A stretch of DNA of 45,264 nt from Erysipelotrichales bacterium (GCA_009784525.1 WRBM01000012.1:1-45264); one strand, 5' to 3'; shown: positions 1 through 9,188, counted from the first letter of the stretch. Notes: generated by a model from the letters alone, not told the origin. Numbers and translations: made by a program.

Positions 1-61
1 GCTAAAACCAACAAGATTTTTAATATTTTGGTTCACGAAAGTTTGGATCTTTTCTGAAAAA

Positions 62-116
62 CAAAAAAGAGCCAAAGTCAGATACTAAATTTTAAGTTTA
101 GCATTGATTTGGCTCT
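62..116 (-). terminator. Second hairpin with T-tract downstream of spoIVFB
   Basis: A 9-bp perfect stem (AGAGCCAAA at 68-76 with TTTGGCTCT at 108-116), extended inside by CTAAA/TTTAG, is followed on the minus strand by TTTTTTGTTTTTC. It lies beyond the first spoIVFB terminator, so it is either a tandem backup terminator or part of the leader of a gene beyond the window edge. Bases 1-61 show nothing I can assign. Confidence 0.6.
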
Positions 117-164
117 ATAAAAATTAAGGGTTACACTATAAACCTTTTTTTCTGTTATATTTAA

Positions 165-193
165 GAAAAAAAGAACTTTAATCACTAAAGTTC
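165..193 (-). terminator. Intrinsic terminator of the spoIVF operon
   Basis: GAACTTTA (173-180) pairs with TAAAGTTC (186-193) around a short loop. Read on the minus strand, the stem runs into a T-rich tail. It lies about 55 bases past the spoIVFB stop. Confidence 0.8.
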
Positions 194-248
194 CTTTATT
201 CTAATTCATGGATTCTGTTTAACTTTTACTTAAATATTTTTTTTAGTT

Positions 249-992
249 TTATTTCTTAAAGATTCGCTCTAATATCGTCTTTTCACTTTTCACTTTTTCT
301 TCTGAGCGCAAAACATTATTGACGCCTTTAAAAAAGTTATCTACAATCGTAGGTTTAGCAAGATTAACATCCTTTTCTTCTAAATCTTCGTTAGGATAAA
401 GATACTTTTTTAATAAAAACTGCTTAAACCGATTATCACAATTTTTTAAACTCGTAATATTTTGAATACATAAAAAACTAAGCATAATCATAAAATTCCA
501 ACCCGAAAGACTTATTATCGCCCAAAATAACAATAATAAGATTATGATTAATGAAAAATAAGGGAAGAAAATAATTGTCTTTTTAAAAGGCAGGAACTTT
601 GCCCATAATAATTCTAGGATTCTTCCACCATCTAAAGGCCAGATCGGAAGAATATTAAATATTAATAAATACCTATTAAAAATTACGACATCATCCGATA
701 ATGGTAAAATAAAGCCCGCTAATAAAATAATAAAATTAACAAACAGCCCAGCACTAGCTATCACAAAATCTTCTTTTATCGGTACATTTTTATCATTTTC
801 AAAGTTTATTACAGCGCCAAAAGGCAAGATCGTAAAACCATTGATTTCCCGCTTATAAAACTTACAGGCTAAAATATGGCCAACTTCATGTAACAGAATT
901 AAAGTAAGCAAAATCGCAACTTTTTGAATGAAACCCGCAAAAAAAGCTAAAGCCACAAGAATTAAAAGCGAATAATGAACTTTTATTTTCAT
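249..992 (-). CDS. spoIVFB: SpoIVFB, intramembrane site-2 metalloprotease
   Basis: Polytopic membrane zinc protease of the site-2 protease family. In Bacillus it sits in the outer forespore membrane and cleaves pro-sigma-K. The zinc motif HEVGH is at residues 35-39, and the second conserved element NILPIWPLDGG supplies the aspartate at about residue 121. Several hydrophobic segments fill residues 1-180, followed by a basic cytoplasmic tail. At 247 residues it is a little shorter than the Bacillus protein (about 288). The start codon overlaps the upstream gene by four bases (ATGA), implying translational coupling. Motifs plus the position directly after a SpoIVFA-like gene make the assignment strong. 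Its substrate is not visible here; pro-SigK is inferred from the family. Confidence 0.9.
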   Translation of the reverse strand: MKIKVHYSLLILVALAFFAGFIQKVAILLTLILLHEVGHILACKFYKREINGFTILPFGAVINFENDKNVPIKEDFVIASAGLFVNFIILLAGFILPLSDDVVIFNRYLLIFNILPIWPLDGGRILELLWAKFLPFKKTIIFFPYFSLIIILLLLFWAIISLSGWNFMIMLSFLCIQNITSLKNCDNRFKQFLLKKYLYPNEDLEEKDVNLAKPTIVDNFFKGVNNVLRSEEKVKSEKTILERIFKK

Positions 993-1534
993 CTAACCAT
1001 CGCCATCACATCTAAGTATGTTCCTTGTCTAATCGCTAAAAAGAATGAATTAGCCTCATTATCTGGTCTTGTAGTGCCAACAATCTGTTCTCGTCTGACT
1101 ATTTTGTATAGTGACACTTCTATATGCTCTAAATCCCCAAAGATTATCTCTCTGCCATCAAAGGTCTTAATCACTACACTGCGTGGAATGTTATTACGAC
1201 GACCAATAAATACTACTAAGCCATCCTCAAGTGCTAACGCAACCTCTTCGTGTGTTCTAATTCTGACACCGTTTCCTTCTCTTTCAATAGAAATAACATC
1301 TTTTTCATAATACTCACCAGAAACTGTGCTCAAATCAGCCATTCTTACCAAAAAACCTGTATACATATCAGCTAGTCTTAAAAAATTTGTATTAGCCGAT
1401 AATCGGCTTTGGATATCATTTTTTGTTATAAGATTATTATTACCCGTTCTTTCCATGACGGTAATTCCCATAAAAAGAACAAATATCAACAAAGAAATAT
1501 TAAAATTTATCTTTAAGCGCTTTTTACTTATCAT
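989..1534 (-). CDS. spoIVFA: SpoIVFA-like regulator with degenerate M23/LytM domain
   Basis: A 181-residue protein with one N-terminal membrane segment (about residues 10-27) and a C-terminal part resembling an M23 peptidase fold: EREGNGVRIRTHEEVALALE then DGLVVFIGRRN, with no histidine-containing zinc motif. This architecture and the four-base overlap with spoIVFB match SpoIVFA, which in Bacillus holds SpoIVFB in an inhibited complex in the outer forespore membrane. It is shorter than Bacillus SpoIVFA (about 264), mainly at the N-terminus. The ATG is preceded by AAGGGTGAT. Identification rests on context plus weak domain similarity. Confidence 0.7.
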   Translation of the reverse strand: MISKKRLKINFNISLLIFVLFMGITVMERTGNNNLITKNDIQSRLSANTNFLRLADMYTGFLVRMADLSTVSGEYYEKDVISIEREGNGVRIRTHEEVALALEDGLVVFIGRRNNIPRSVVIKTFDGREIIFGDLEHIEVSLYKIVRREQIVGTTRPDNEANSFFLAIRQGTYLDVMAMVR

Positions 1535-1569
1535 AAATTATCACCCTTAAAGTATATGATTGTAAAATT

Positions 1570-2247
1570 TTATAATTCCTCGCTGTCGGAAAAACTAAAA
1601 TAATTGTCATTAGCCATGATTAAATGATCTAAAAATTGAATGCCAATCAATTCAGCGGTTTCTTTGATTTTTCTCGTCAGCTCTTTATCTTCTCCCGAAG
1701 GTTTGGAAATACCACTTGGATGATTATGAACGACGATTATACTTTCGGCAGATATCTTAACAGCCCACTTAAAGATTTCTCGCAAATGAACAATTGATTT
1801 ATTAAGGGTACCGATAAAAAGCTTTTTCTTTAATTTCAGCCGACATTTAGAATCTAAATATAAAGCGTAAAAAACCTCTTGTTCAAGACCAATAAAATCT
1901 GTTCTCATAAAGTCAAAAACATGATAACTTTTACTAAAAATCATTACTTTCTGTTCAAATTTTTTTAGTCTCTTGGAAATTTCAAAAATCGCTAAAATTT
2001 CAATAGCCTTAACTTTACCGATACCAATAAAGTTCATTATTTCTTCAATTGTTAAGTCATAAAAATTATTTTCCTTTGTTATAAAATTAGTTAAATCTCT
2101 GGAAATCTCTAAAACCGATTTTTTATTTGTGCCTGTGCGGATAATAATCGCAAAAAGCTCGGAAAGTGTTAGATTCTCACTTCCGAGCTCGATAAATTTT
2201 TCTCTTGGCCTTTCATTTAAAGGTAATTCAAGCATTTTATAATTCAA
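1570..2247 (-). CDS. radC: RadC/YsxA family JAB-domain protein
   Basis: N-terminal helix-hairpin-helix region (about residues 20-95, with FIGIGKVKAIEIL) followed by a JAB/MPN metalloprotease-like domain whose metal motif is VVHNHPSG with a downstream acidic residue. 225 residues is normal for RadC; the biochemical role of the family remains unsettled. The chosen start is TTG, with AGGTG seven bases upstream. An in-frame ATG lies four codons later but at a poorer distance from that site. The gene sits between folC and spoIVFA, whereas in Bacillus mreBCD and minCD separate radC from spoIVFA. Confidence 0.85.
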   Translation of the reverse strand: MNYKMLELPLNERPREKFIELGSENLTLSELFAIIIRTGTNKKSVLEISRDLTNFITKENNFYDLTIEEIMNFIGIGKVKAIEILAIFEISKRLKKFEQKVMIFSKSYHVFDFMRTDFIGLEQEVFYALYLDSKCRLKLKKKLFIGTLNKSIVHLREIFKWAVKISAESIIVVHNHPSGISKPSGEDKELTRKIKETAELIGIQFLDHLIMANDNYFSFSDSEEL

Positions 2248-2287
2248 ATATCTTCACCTATTTAATATTTAGGTAAATATTCTTTTT

Positions 2288-3547
2288 TTACTTTAAAAAG
2301 TTTTTACGAACTTCACTGATAAAATATAATGAGCCGGTAAAGATAATTGTTTTATTCTTTATAGCCATGACATAAGAAATGGCTTCCTGATAATTACTGA
2401 TCATTAAATCGATATTAGCAGAAACAGTTTCCGGTAAATCCTCTGCCCGCAAACTTCTTTTATAGTCAATTTCTGTAAGAATAATCTGATTAGATACTGT
2501 CTTTAAAGCTTCGAGCATTTTTGAATATTCTTTGTCGTGCATAACACAAAAGACAACGACAACTTCCTCTTTTGGTTTCATCACTTTAATGGTTTTAACT
2601 AAAGCATCTATACCAGAAATATTATGAGCACCATCTAAAAGAATAGCTGGTTCTTTACTGACAAGTTCCATTCGTCCTGGCCAGAAAGTTTTTTTCAAAC
2701 CAGCTCTGATGCTTTCTTCGCTAAAAGAAAATAAATATCTAACTGCTTCAAGAGCCAAAGCGGCATTATGAGCCTGATGAATCCCAATCATTGATAATTC
2801 AAATCTTTCATTTTCATAGGAAAAAACAGTCGGCAATACTGAAAGACAAGTAACAGCTTTTTCATTGACAAACTTAACTGTAGCATTAGTATTTTTTACA
2901 TAGTTTTCAAATGTTTGTTTAAGTATTAAATCGGCACCAGTTATTAAATGATTACCATCTTTAACAATTCCCAGTTTATTAGTCGCAATTAATTCTAAGG
3001 TATTTCCTAATTGAGCCATATGGTCCCAACCGATATTGGTAATAACCGCTAAATCATAACGAGCCGCATTTGTTGCGTCTAATAATCCACCAATCCCAAC
3101 TTCAATAATCGCAACCTCAACAGCCTCTTCTTCAAAATATAGAAAAGCCAACAACGTTAAAATTTCAAAGAAAGTAATTATCTCACCTTTTTCTTTTAAA
3201 AAGGTTTCAGAAAGATTATAAAGTTTATTTCCTAATCTGATTAGTGCTTCATCACTGATATAATCTCCATCAATGCTAATTCTTTCATTAAAGATAATAA
3301 TATAGGGCGAAATAAATAATCCCGTTTTGATCTTATTTTCTTTTAAGATTGAGGCTACAAAACTAGCAGTACTACCTTTTCCATTTGTACCGCCAATATG
3401 AATTTTTTTAGTCTTTGCCAGAGGATTGCCGAGAGCATTAAGTGCCTCTTTCATCCTATCAAGCGATTCACGTTTAGCAAACCGCTTAATATTTTCAATC
3501 CAATCAATTACTGCTTTAGCAGTTTTAAATTTACTGATATCAATCAT
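2288..3547 (-). CDS. folC: Folylpolyglutamate/dihydrofolate synthase
   Basis: Mur-ligase-type enzyme adding glutamate to folates with ATP. The P-loop HIGGTNGKGST lies near residue 50, followed by IIEVGIGGLLDATN and ITNIGWDHMAQLGNT, both typical of FolC. The C-terminal ligase domain begins near WPGRMELV and contains LLDGAHN. 419 residues is full length. The start overlaps the 3' end of the kinase gene by eight bases. Its ribosome binding site (GAGGAGA) lies within the kinase's last codons, unusually close to the ATG, so translation is probably coupled. The neighbours match the Bacillus valS-folC order apart from the inserted kinase. Confidence 0.93.
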   Translation of the reverse strand: MIDISKFKTAKAVIDWIENIKRFAKRESLDRMKEALNALGNPLAKTKKIHIGGTNGKGSTASFVASILKENKIKTGLFISPYIIIFNERISIDGDYISDEALIRLGNKLYNLSETFLKEKGEIITFFEILTLLAFLYFEEEAVEVAIIEVGIGGLLDATNAARYDLAVITNIGWDHMAQLGNTLELIATNKLGIVKDGNHLITGADLILKQTFENYVKNTNATVKFVNEKAVTCLSVLPTVFSYENERFELSMIGIHQAHNAALALEAVRYLFSFSEESIRAGLKKTFWPGRMELVSKEPAILLDGAHNISGIDALVKTIKVMKPKEEVVVVFCVMHDKEYSKMLEALKTVSNQIILTEIDYKRSLRAEDLPETVSANIDLMISNYQEAISYVMAIKNKTIIFTGSLYFISEVRKNFLK

Positions 3548-5663
3548 TCTCCTCAGGTAGTTGCGTGCATATTTTTTGAATAATTATAATAAGCTCAGAA
3601 ACTTCCTCTTTTATTTCTTTATTAAGCATTAGTTTCTCGGCTAGTTTTTCTGCTAAATTAGCAAAATGGCTAATCTTTAAAATATTAAATAATGTTCTTA
3701 ACTCCATTACGAGCGTTAAAGCTGCGCTTTGATTTTTCTTATCCTCAAAATATTGATATAAAAAGTTTGCATCATTATAACTAAAAAGCTTAAAGATATA
3801 GGTATCACGTAATTCCTTATCAATTACCTCTAAACCTTTAATAAAGTCGTCAACATCTTTATTAGGATTAACAATTGACATTACTTTGCTTTCTAAAACT
3901 TTTATATCAATCGGTTTCATTAAAAAACCTTCAATTTCTAAATCAAGCGTCTTTTCCAACTTATCTTCTGTATAACCAGAAAGAATCAGCACTTTAGCAT
4001 TTTTATTGATTTCTTTCAACTTTCGGCACAGTTCATAACCATTGATATTTGGCATCATCATATCTAATATAGCCATACAGACATTCTGATGATTATTTTT
4101 ATAATATTCAAGGGCTTTATAACCATCTGTGAAACTAACAGCCTCAAAACCAATTTCTTTCATAATATCTTGTAAAACCATTAAGACAATTTCTTCGTCA
4201 TCAACAATAATGATTTGTTTATCAGAACTTGCGTTTGACATTACTACCGGCTCTGGTTCATTTAAGAAAAAATACATTTCAAAACTTGTGCCAAGACCAA
4301 TATTGCTTTTCACAACTAATATCCCCTGATGCTCTTCAACACAGTTTAAAACCATCGATAAACCTAGTCCCGTACCATTTCTTGAACCTTTAGTAGTGAA
4401 GAAGGGTTCGAAAACTCTTTTAAGATCGCTATCAGAGATACCACAACCATCATCAGCTATTACTAATTTTGCATATCTTCCCTCTAAGAAATTTGGGTGA
4501 TTAACGGTATTCTCTGGCGTTTCTTGAAGATAGACAGTTTCTGCATTAATAGTAATCATACCATTTTCATTTTTAATCGCATCAACTGCATTTAGAATTA
4601 AATTGATAATCATATTCTGAATCATTGATGAATTTCCGTTAATCATTATTTTCTTTTCAGCAATAACTTTATTTATTGATACACTTTTTGTAGTAGCATA
4701 CTTTGTAATTAAACAAGTATCATCAATAAGTTTTACTAAATCAAACAGCCGAAAATCATTTTTATCGGTTTTTGTGAAAGTTAATAAATGTTTAATTAGT
4801 TCTGCTGAGTTAGCGGCTGCTTTCTCAATATTTTGAATATATTTATCTAATTCATTATCCGATACTCGCTTTTTAATAATCCCAATACTACCCATAATTC
4901 CCATTAACTGATTATTAAAATCGTGTGCAATTCCACCAGCTAACTCTCCTAATGAGCGTAATTTTTCTGCTTGCAGGGCTTTATTAAATAAAGTTTTTTG
5001 CGTAGTGATATCTTCAAAAATTCCACTTAAATAACGGTCACCGTACATATTGACAAAAGTCAGACATTTTAAACGATAAAAATTTCCGCCTACCTCAAGT
5101 TCCCTTTCCAGATTTCTTTCCTTAGAATAAGATTCCGCAAGTACTTCATTAAATAATTTGTTCTCCTCTTCAGTTAAGAAAGGAAGCAAGATAGCGCCTA
5201 TTAATGTATTGTCGTTAGTTGTTACACTATCAACATGTTCGCATTCAAATTTATTATTAGTGATATTGAACTCAAACTTAAAGTCTTTTGGTTTCTTTAA
5301 ATTTAACTCCATATTTTCGCCAAAAATCTGCTCAAGGCGGAGATTCTTAAATAAAACAGCCAAATATGAATTTTTAGTTAAGCGACAAATAAATACTTTA
5401 TCGCTACTCCATTCATCTTTAACATAATCAAAATCTAATACGACACTGTAATTATCCGCTGCTGGAAAGAATCGCTCCAATTTTCTTATTTCTGGGTCAT
5501 CAACTCCAAGATGGGAGTGGTAACTGATATTAGAAAAAGTTCTTTCTGCTCTTTCATATATCAGTGCTGAAGTTATATTTTTTTTATTGAGGATTTTATA
5601 CATATCAGTAATTTGCGCTTGATCCATATTATAAAGAATTTCCGCTTTTTCTGTCTTATTCAT
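3540..5663 (-). CDS. Hybrid sensor histidine kinase with receiver and HPt-like tail
   Basis: A 707-residue soluble kinase with no transmembrane segments. Residues 1-220 look like one or two PAS-type sensor regions, ending in GIFEDITTQK. The dimerisation/phosphoacceptor helix has GGIAHDFNN with His247. The catalytic domain shows an N-box around Asn354/358, ADDGCGI, EPFFTTK and GTGLGLSMV. A receiver domain follows with VDDEE, phosphoacceptor Asp534, Ser562 and Lys583. The last 90 residues are helical and HPt-like in length, but the expected phosphoacceptor histidine motif is not visible. It shares a transcript with folC. A role in the sporulation phosphorelay is possible from context only. Confidence 0.88.
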   Translation of the reverse strand: MNKTEKAEILYNMDQAQITDMYKILNKKNITSALIYERAERTFSNISYHSHLGVDDPEIRKLERFFPAADNYSVVLDFDYVKDEWSSDKVFICRLTKNSYLAVLFKNLRLEQIFGENMELNLKKPKDFKFEFNITNNKFECEHVDSVTTNDNTLIGAILLPFLTEEENKLFNEVLAESYSKERNLERELEVGGNFYRLKCLTFVNMYGDRYLSGIFEDITTQKTLFNKALQAEKLRSLGELAGGIAHDFNNQLMGIMGSIGIIKKRVSDNELDKYIQNIEKAAANSAELIKHLLTFTKTDKNDFRLFDLVKLIDDTCLITKYATTKSVSINKVIAEKKIMINGNSSMIQNMIINLILNAVDAIKNENGMITINAETVYLQETPENTVNHPNFLEGRYAKLVIADDGCGISDSDLKRVFEPFFTTKGSRNGTGLGLSMVLNCVEEHQGILVVKSNIGLGTSFEMYFFLNEPEPVVMSNASSDKQIIIVDDEEIVLMVLQDIMKEIGFEAVSFTDGYKALEYYKNNHQNVCMAILDMMMPNINGYELCRKLKEINKNAKVLILSGYTEDKLEKTLDLEIEGFLMKPIDIKVLESKVMSIVNPNKDVDDFIKGLEVIDKELRDTYIFKLFSYNDANFLYQYFEDKKNQSAALTLVMELRTLFNILKISHFANLAEKLAEKLMLNKEIKEEVSELIIIIQKICTQLPEEND

Positions 5664-5690
5664 ATTAATTCACCTTTCTCAAGTCTGTAA

Positions 5691-5718
5691 ATTATAGCAC
5701 AAGCAAAAAACAGTAATA
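5691..5718 (-). promoter_or_regulatory. SigA-type promoter with extended -10 for kinase-folC
   Basis: On the minus strand TGCTATAAT (-10 hexamer at 5691-5696) has an extended -10 TG. No good -35 occurs at 17 bases: TTACTG is 14 upstream and TCGACA is 22 upstream. The kinase ATG follows about 28 bases downstream, behind AGAAAGGTG. Confidence 0.65.
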
Positions 5719-5787
5719 TGTCGAAAAAACTGCAGGAATAATTTTTTTGTAAAACTTTATATTTTTTCAATATCTTTCAGAACGTTT

Positions 5788-8373
5788 TTAGCTGATAGCT
5801 ACAAGTTCCTTTTCGTTTAAAAGCTTAAGTCTTTTATATTCTGCTAATTTTCGTTTTTCTTCTTCTACTTTAGCAGTTGGCGCTTTGTCTAAAAAGCTCT
5901 TATTCGCAAGAATTGTCTCAGATCTCAGTATTTCTTTGTTAAGACGCTCGATTTCTGCTTTAATTCTTATCTCTTGATCTGGATCAGCTAATTCACTTTT
6001 ATAATAATAAACAGTTGTATCTTTTAAATAAACTGCCAGCATGTCTGCTTTATTTCCGCCAGTTTCTGAAAATGTAATTTTTTCAGGCCGGCACATCCTT
6101 TCCAGATAAAAAATATTATCTTTGATTGTTTTTAAAGTTTTTGCGTCTTCTGCATAAATGAGCATTGATAGAGGAACGCTAAATGGCTTTTTCTTTTCAT
6201 TTCTTAAGACCCGATTAGTTGTGATAATTTCCTTGATAATGGAAAGTTCGGCTTCTGAGTCATCTTTTGGAAGCGTAATAACTTTAGGCCAATCAAGACT
6301 TAATAATGGTTTTTTATTATATTGTAAACTGATTTCTTCAGTCACAAATGGTATAAAAGGATGTAAAAGTTTGATGATAGTGTCTAAAATATACAAAAGT
6401 GAATTTCTGATTTCATCAGCTCTCTCTTTTGAGCTATTAAGTAAATCTATTTTTGACAGCTCCAAAAACCAACTCGCAAAATCATCCCACATAAAATTAT
6501 AAATGATTCTACCAGCTTCACCAAATTCATATTTTTCAAAATAGTAATCAGCTTCAGAAAGAGTCCGATTTAAAATTTGCAAAGTGGCCTTAGCTGAAAG
6601 ACTTAAATTTTCAAAATTTATTTTTTTAATATTCATATCATCAACGTTTAGAAAAACATAACGAGCTGTATTCCACAATTTATTGATAAAATTCCAACTA
6701 GCCGCTACTTTCTCTTCTTCATAACGAAGATCAGCACCTAAAGCTGAGCCAGTCAATAGAAAGTGTCTGAGGGCATCAGTTCCATATTGTTTCTGGACAT
6801 CACGTGGGTCAACAACATTACCAATTGATTTAGTCATTTTCTGACCATTTGCATCACGAATCAAACCATGGATTAAAGCTACTTTAAACGGCGACTGACC
6901 AGTAAATTCAATACCCTGAAAAATCATACGTGCTACCCAAAAGAAAATTATATCGTAAGCAGTAACTAAAATATCAGTTGGATAATAACGCTTAAGATCT
7001 TCAGTATTTGAAGGCCAGCCTAAAGTACTGAAAGGCCAAAGCGCACTAGAAAACCAAGTATCCAGAACATCCTCGTCCTGAGTATAACCTTCGCCAGGGT
7101 GCGTTTTAGAAACAACTACTTCATCGCCTTTATAATAAGCTGGAATCCGGTGTCCCCACCATAACTGGCGACTAATACACCAATCTTGAATATCTGTCAT
7201 CCAATTAGTAAAAATTTTGATAAAACGATTTGGCAGAAATTGCACAGTATGCTTCTCAAGTGTGTTTTTAGCTAGGCCATCCATTTTAACGAACCATTGT
7301 AAAGACATTCTTGGTTCAATTACGGCATTTGTTCGTTCTGAATGCCCAACATTATGAATATGTTCTTCAATTTTAATGACTAAGCCATTTTTTTCCAAAT
7401 CGGTAATTAATTTGGTTCGGGCTTTAAAACGCTCTAAACCTTTATAAACTCCTGCTAACTCGTTTAAAAAGCCACTTTCATCCATACACAACGGTTTATC
7501 TAGTTTGTATTTCTCGCCAATAATAAAATCATTAGGATCATGAGCTGGCGTTACTTTAACGCAACCAGTCCCAAAGCTCATATCAACATAATCATCACTG
7601 ATAATCGGAATCAAACGATCAGTTCCAGGAATATAAACTTTCTTACCTGTAAACTTCTTATAACGCTTATCTTTAGGATGAATTAATAGCGCAGTATCTG
7701 CGAAGATCGTTTCTGGTCTTGTTGTGGCGACTGGTAAAAAATCCTTTTTATCCTCTGTTAGATATTTCAGATAGTAAAGATGACCTTTAACTTCTTTATA
7801 TTCAACCTCAATATTAGATAAAGCAGTTTTCGCTTCAACATCCCAATTAATAATTCGATTGCCACGATAAATCATGCCTTTTTCATACAACTTAATGAAA
7901 ACATCAGTAATTGAATCATTAAGACCTTGATCTAAAGTAAAACGTTCTTTATTATAATCCAAAGCTAAACCCATTCCAGCCCATTGCTTACGAATCAAAG
8001 CGGAGTATTCATCTTTCCATTGCCAGGCAACTTCCAGAAATTTTTCTCTGCCCATTTCATGGCGACTTTTCCCCTGACTCTTTAGTTTTTCATCGATTTT
8101 AGCTTGTGTCGCAATCCCAGCATGATCCATACCCGGAAGCCATAAAGTATCAAATCCTTGCATTTTTTTACGTCTGATAATCGCATCTTGAATCGATCCA
8201 TTCCAGGCATGCCCTAAATGCAATTTACCAGTAACGTTCGGCGGAGGTATAACAATAGTAAAAGGCTTTTTCGTCTTATCCCCGGATTTGAAGCACTCCT
8301 GCTCTAACCAATACTGATACTTATCCTTTTCTACTGCTTCATGATTATATTTTGTTTCTAAAGTTTTTGCCAT
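5788..8373 (-). CDS. valS: Valyl-tRNA synthetase
   Basis: Class I aminoacyl-tRNA synthetase charging tRNA-Val. The signature PPPNVTGKLHLGH has HLGH at residues 52-55, and the KMSKS loop appears as KMTKS at residues 512-516. An editing domain lies between them, with VATTRPETIFADTAL. A C-terminal coiled-coil arm of alternating Lys/Glu occupies the last 70 residues. 861 residues is close to Bacillus ValS. The start overlaps the upstream acetyltransferase gene by 16 bases. Both are downstream of a T-box whose specifier reads GUC, a valine codon. Confidence 0.97.
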   Translation of the reverse strand: MAKTLETKYNHEAVEKDKYQYWLEQECFKSGDKTKKPFTIVIPPPNVTGKLHLGHAWNGSIQDAIIRRKKMQGFDTLWLPGMDHAGIATQAKIDEKLKSQGKSRHEMGREKFLEVAWQWKDEYSALIRKQWAGMGLALDYNKERFTLDQGLNDSITDVFIKLYEKGMIYRGNRIINWDVEAKTALSNIEVEYKEVKGHLYYLKYLTEDKKDFLPVATTRPETIFADTALLIHPKDKRYKKFTGKKVYIPGTDRLIPIISDDYVDMSFGTGCVKVTPAHDPNDFIIGEKYKLDKPLCMDESGFLNELAGVYKGLERFKARTKLITDLEKNGLVIKIEEHIHNVGHSERTNAVIEPRMSLQWFVKMDGLAKNTLEKHTVQFLPNRFIKIFTNWMTDIQDWCISRQLWWGHRIPAYYKGDEVVVSKTHPGEGYTQDEDVLDTWFSSALWPFSTLGWPSNTEDLKRYYPTDILVTAYDIIFFWVARMIFQGIEFTGQSPFKVALIHGLIRDANGQKMTKSIGNVVDPRDVQKQYGTDALRHFLLTGSALGADLRYEEEKVAASWNFINKLWNTARYVFLNVDDMNIKKINFENLSLSAKATLQILNRTLSEADYYFEKYEFGEAGRIIYNFMWDDFASWFLELSKIDLLNSSKERADEIRNSLLYILDTIIKLLHPFIPFVTEEISLQYNKKPLLSLDWPKVITLPKDDSEAELSIIKEIITTNRVLRNEKKKPFSVPLSMLIYAEDAKTLKTIKDNIFYLERMCRPEKITFSETGGNKADMLAVYLKDTTVYYYKSELADPDQEIRIKAEIERLNKEILRSETILANKSFLDKAPTAKVEEEKRKLAEYKRLKLLNEKELVAIS

Positions 8374-8909
8374 GGTAATTCTTTCCTTTCATACTCTTTT
8401 TTCAATAATGAATAAGCCTTAACACTGATTCTTTGTTTCAAAGGATTAGTTGTAAAATCCCTTAATAAGCCTTCTTCCTTAAAGCCGCACTTTTCTAATA
8501 CCTGAATACTATTAGTATTTGCTGGTTCACATAAGGCCATAATCACTTCACAAATCGTTTCCTCGAAACAATATGATATAACTCGCTGACAGGCCTCTGG
8601 AATGATGCCTTGACCCCAATAATGCCTGTTTAATGAGTATCCTAATTCTAATGTAAAATGATTACGCCGGAAATTCTCTTTATACAAAGATATAGTACCA
8701 ATCAGCTTGTTTTCTGTTTTGAGGATTATTCCGTGTGTTTCTTTTTTTTGACGCAAACCTCTAACAAAATTTTTAGTTTGCTTGATTGTTAAATGAGATA
8801 CCCATCCCGCTCTGTTAGCTACTTCAAAGTCAGAAGTATATTCATACATATCAGAACAATCAGTCCTTTTTAAAGGTCTAATTAATAATCTTTCTGTTTC
8901 CAATCTCAC
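8358..8909 (-). CDS. GNAT acetyltransferase, RimJ/RimL-like
   Basis: 183-residue N-acetyltransferase. Features include LETERLLIRPLKRTD at the N-terminus, the acetyl-CoA loop segment YWGQGIIPEACQRV, and a C-terminal ANTNSIQVLEKCGFKEEG, all typical of the GNAT subfamily that modifies ribosomal-protein N-termini or related targets. The start is the GTG at 8907-8909, because AAAGGAGG lies just upstream; the longer reading frame begins inside the T-box terminator. The gene stands between the valine T-box and valS and overlaps valS by 16 bases, so its expression should follow tRNA-Val charging. The substrate cannot be deduced. Confidence 0.88.
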   Translation of the reverse strand: MRLETERLLIRPLKRTDCSDMYEYTSDFEVANRAGWVSHLTIKQTKNFVRGLRQKKETHGIILKTENKLIGTISLYKENFRRNHFTLELGYSLNRHYWGQGIIPEACQRVISYCFEETICEVIMALCEPANTNSIQVLEKCGFKEEGLLRDFTTNPLKQRISVKAYSLLKKEYERKELPWQKL

Positions 8910-8921
8910 AAAAAAACCTCC

Positions 8922-9153
8922 TTTAAAAATAAAAAAAGCCTTAAACAAAACTGTTTAAGGACGAAATATTCGCGGTACCACCTTAATTCCCAAACGCTTG
9001 GGCTCTTTAACGAGATTAACGCTCTCCAACGGGACAGATTTTTTATTTCTGCCAACAAAAAAGGTGACCTTCAAAATAATAATGTTTGCGCATTTTCACC
9101 TATTAGCGCTCGCTTTAAAACATCTCTTACTTCTACTCTTCTTTTTTATCGTT
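8922..9153 (-). promoter_or_regulatory. T-box leader (valine) of GNAT-valS
   Basis: Minus strand. The T-box core AAGGTGGTACCGCG lies at 8971-8984. The terminator stem CCTTAAACA/TGTTTAAGG (8939-8960) is followed by a T-run to about 8925, with the alternative antiterminator formed by AAGG and TCCTT. In Stem I the sequence GAAGGTCACC places GUC as the specifier triplet at 9066-9068, followed by A, as expected. GUC is a valine codon, matching valS. Uncharged tRNA-Val should stabilise the antiterminator and allow transcription. Confidence 0.93.
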
Positions 9154-9159
9154 TTGAAT

Positions 9160-9188
9160 ATTATAGCATGGCTTAATTTATTAAGCAA
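9160..9188 (-). promoter_or_regulatory. Promoter of the valine T-box operon
   Basis: Minus strand TTGCTT (9183-9188), a 17-base spacer, and extended -10 TGCTATAAT (hexamer at 9160-9165). It begins just upstream of Stem I. Confidence 0.8.

Noticed and set aside
1-160. Ribosomal L21 leader on the minus strand (rplU follows spoIVFB in Bacillus)
   Set aside because: The hairpin is equally explained as a terminator and the next gene is outside the window.
1540-1560. CATATACT as a SigE -10 for spoIVFA
   Set aside because: The only upstream ATA element is 12 bases away, too short for a SigE promoter, and the region is AT-rich enough for chance.
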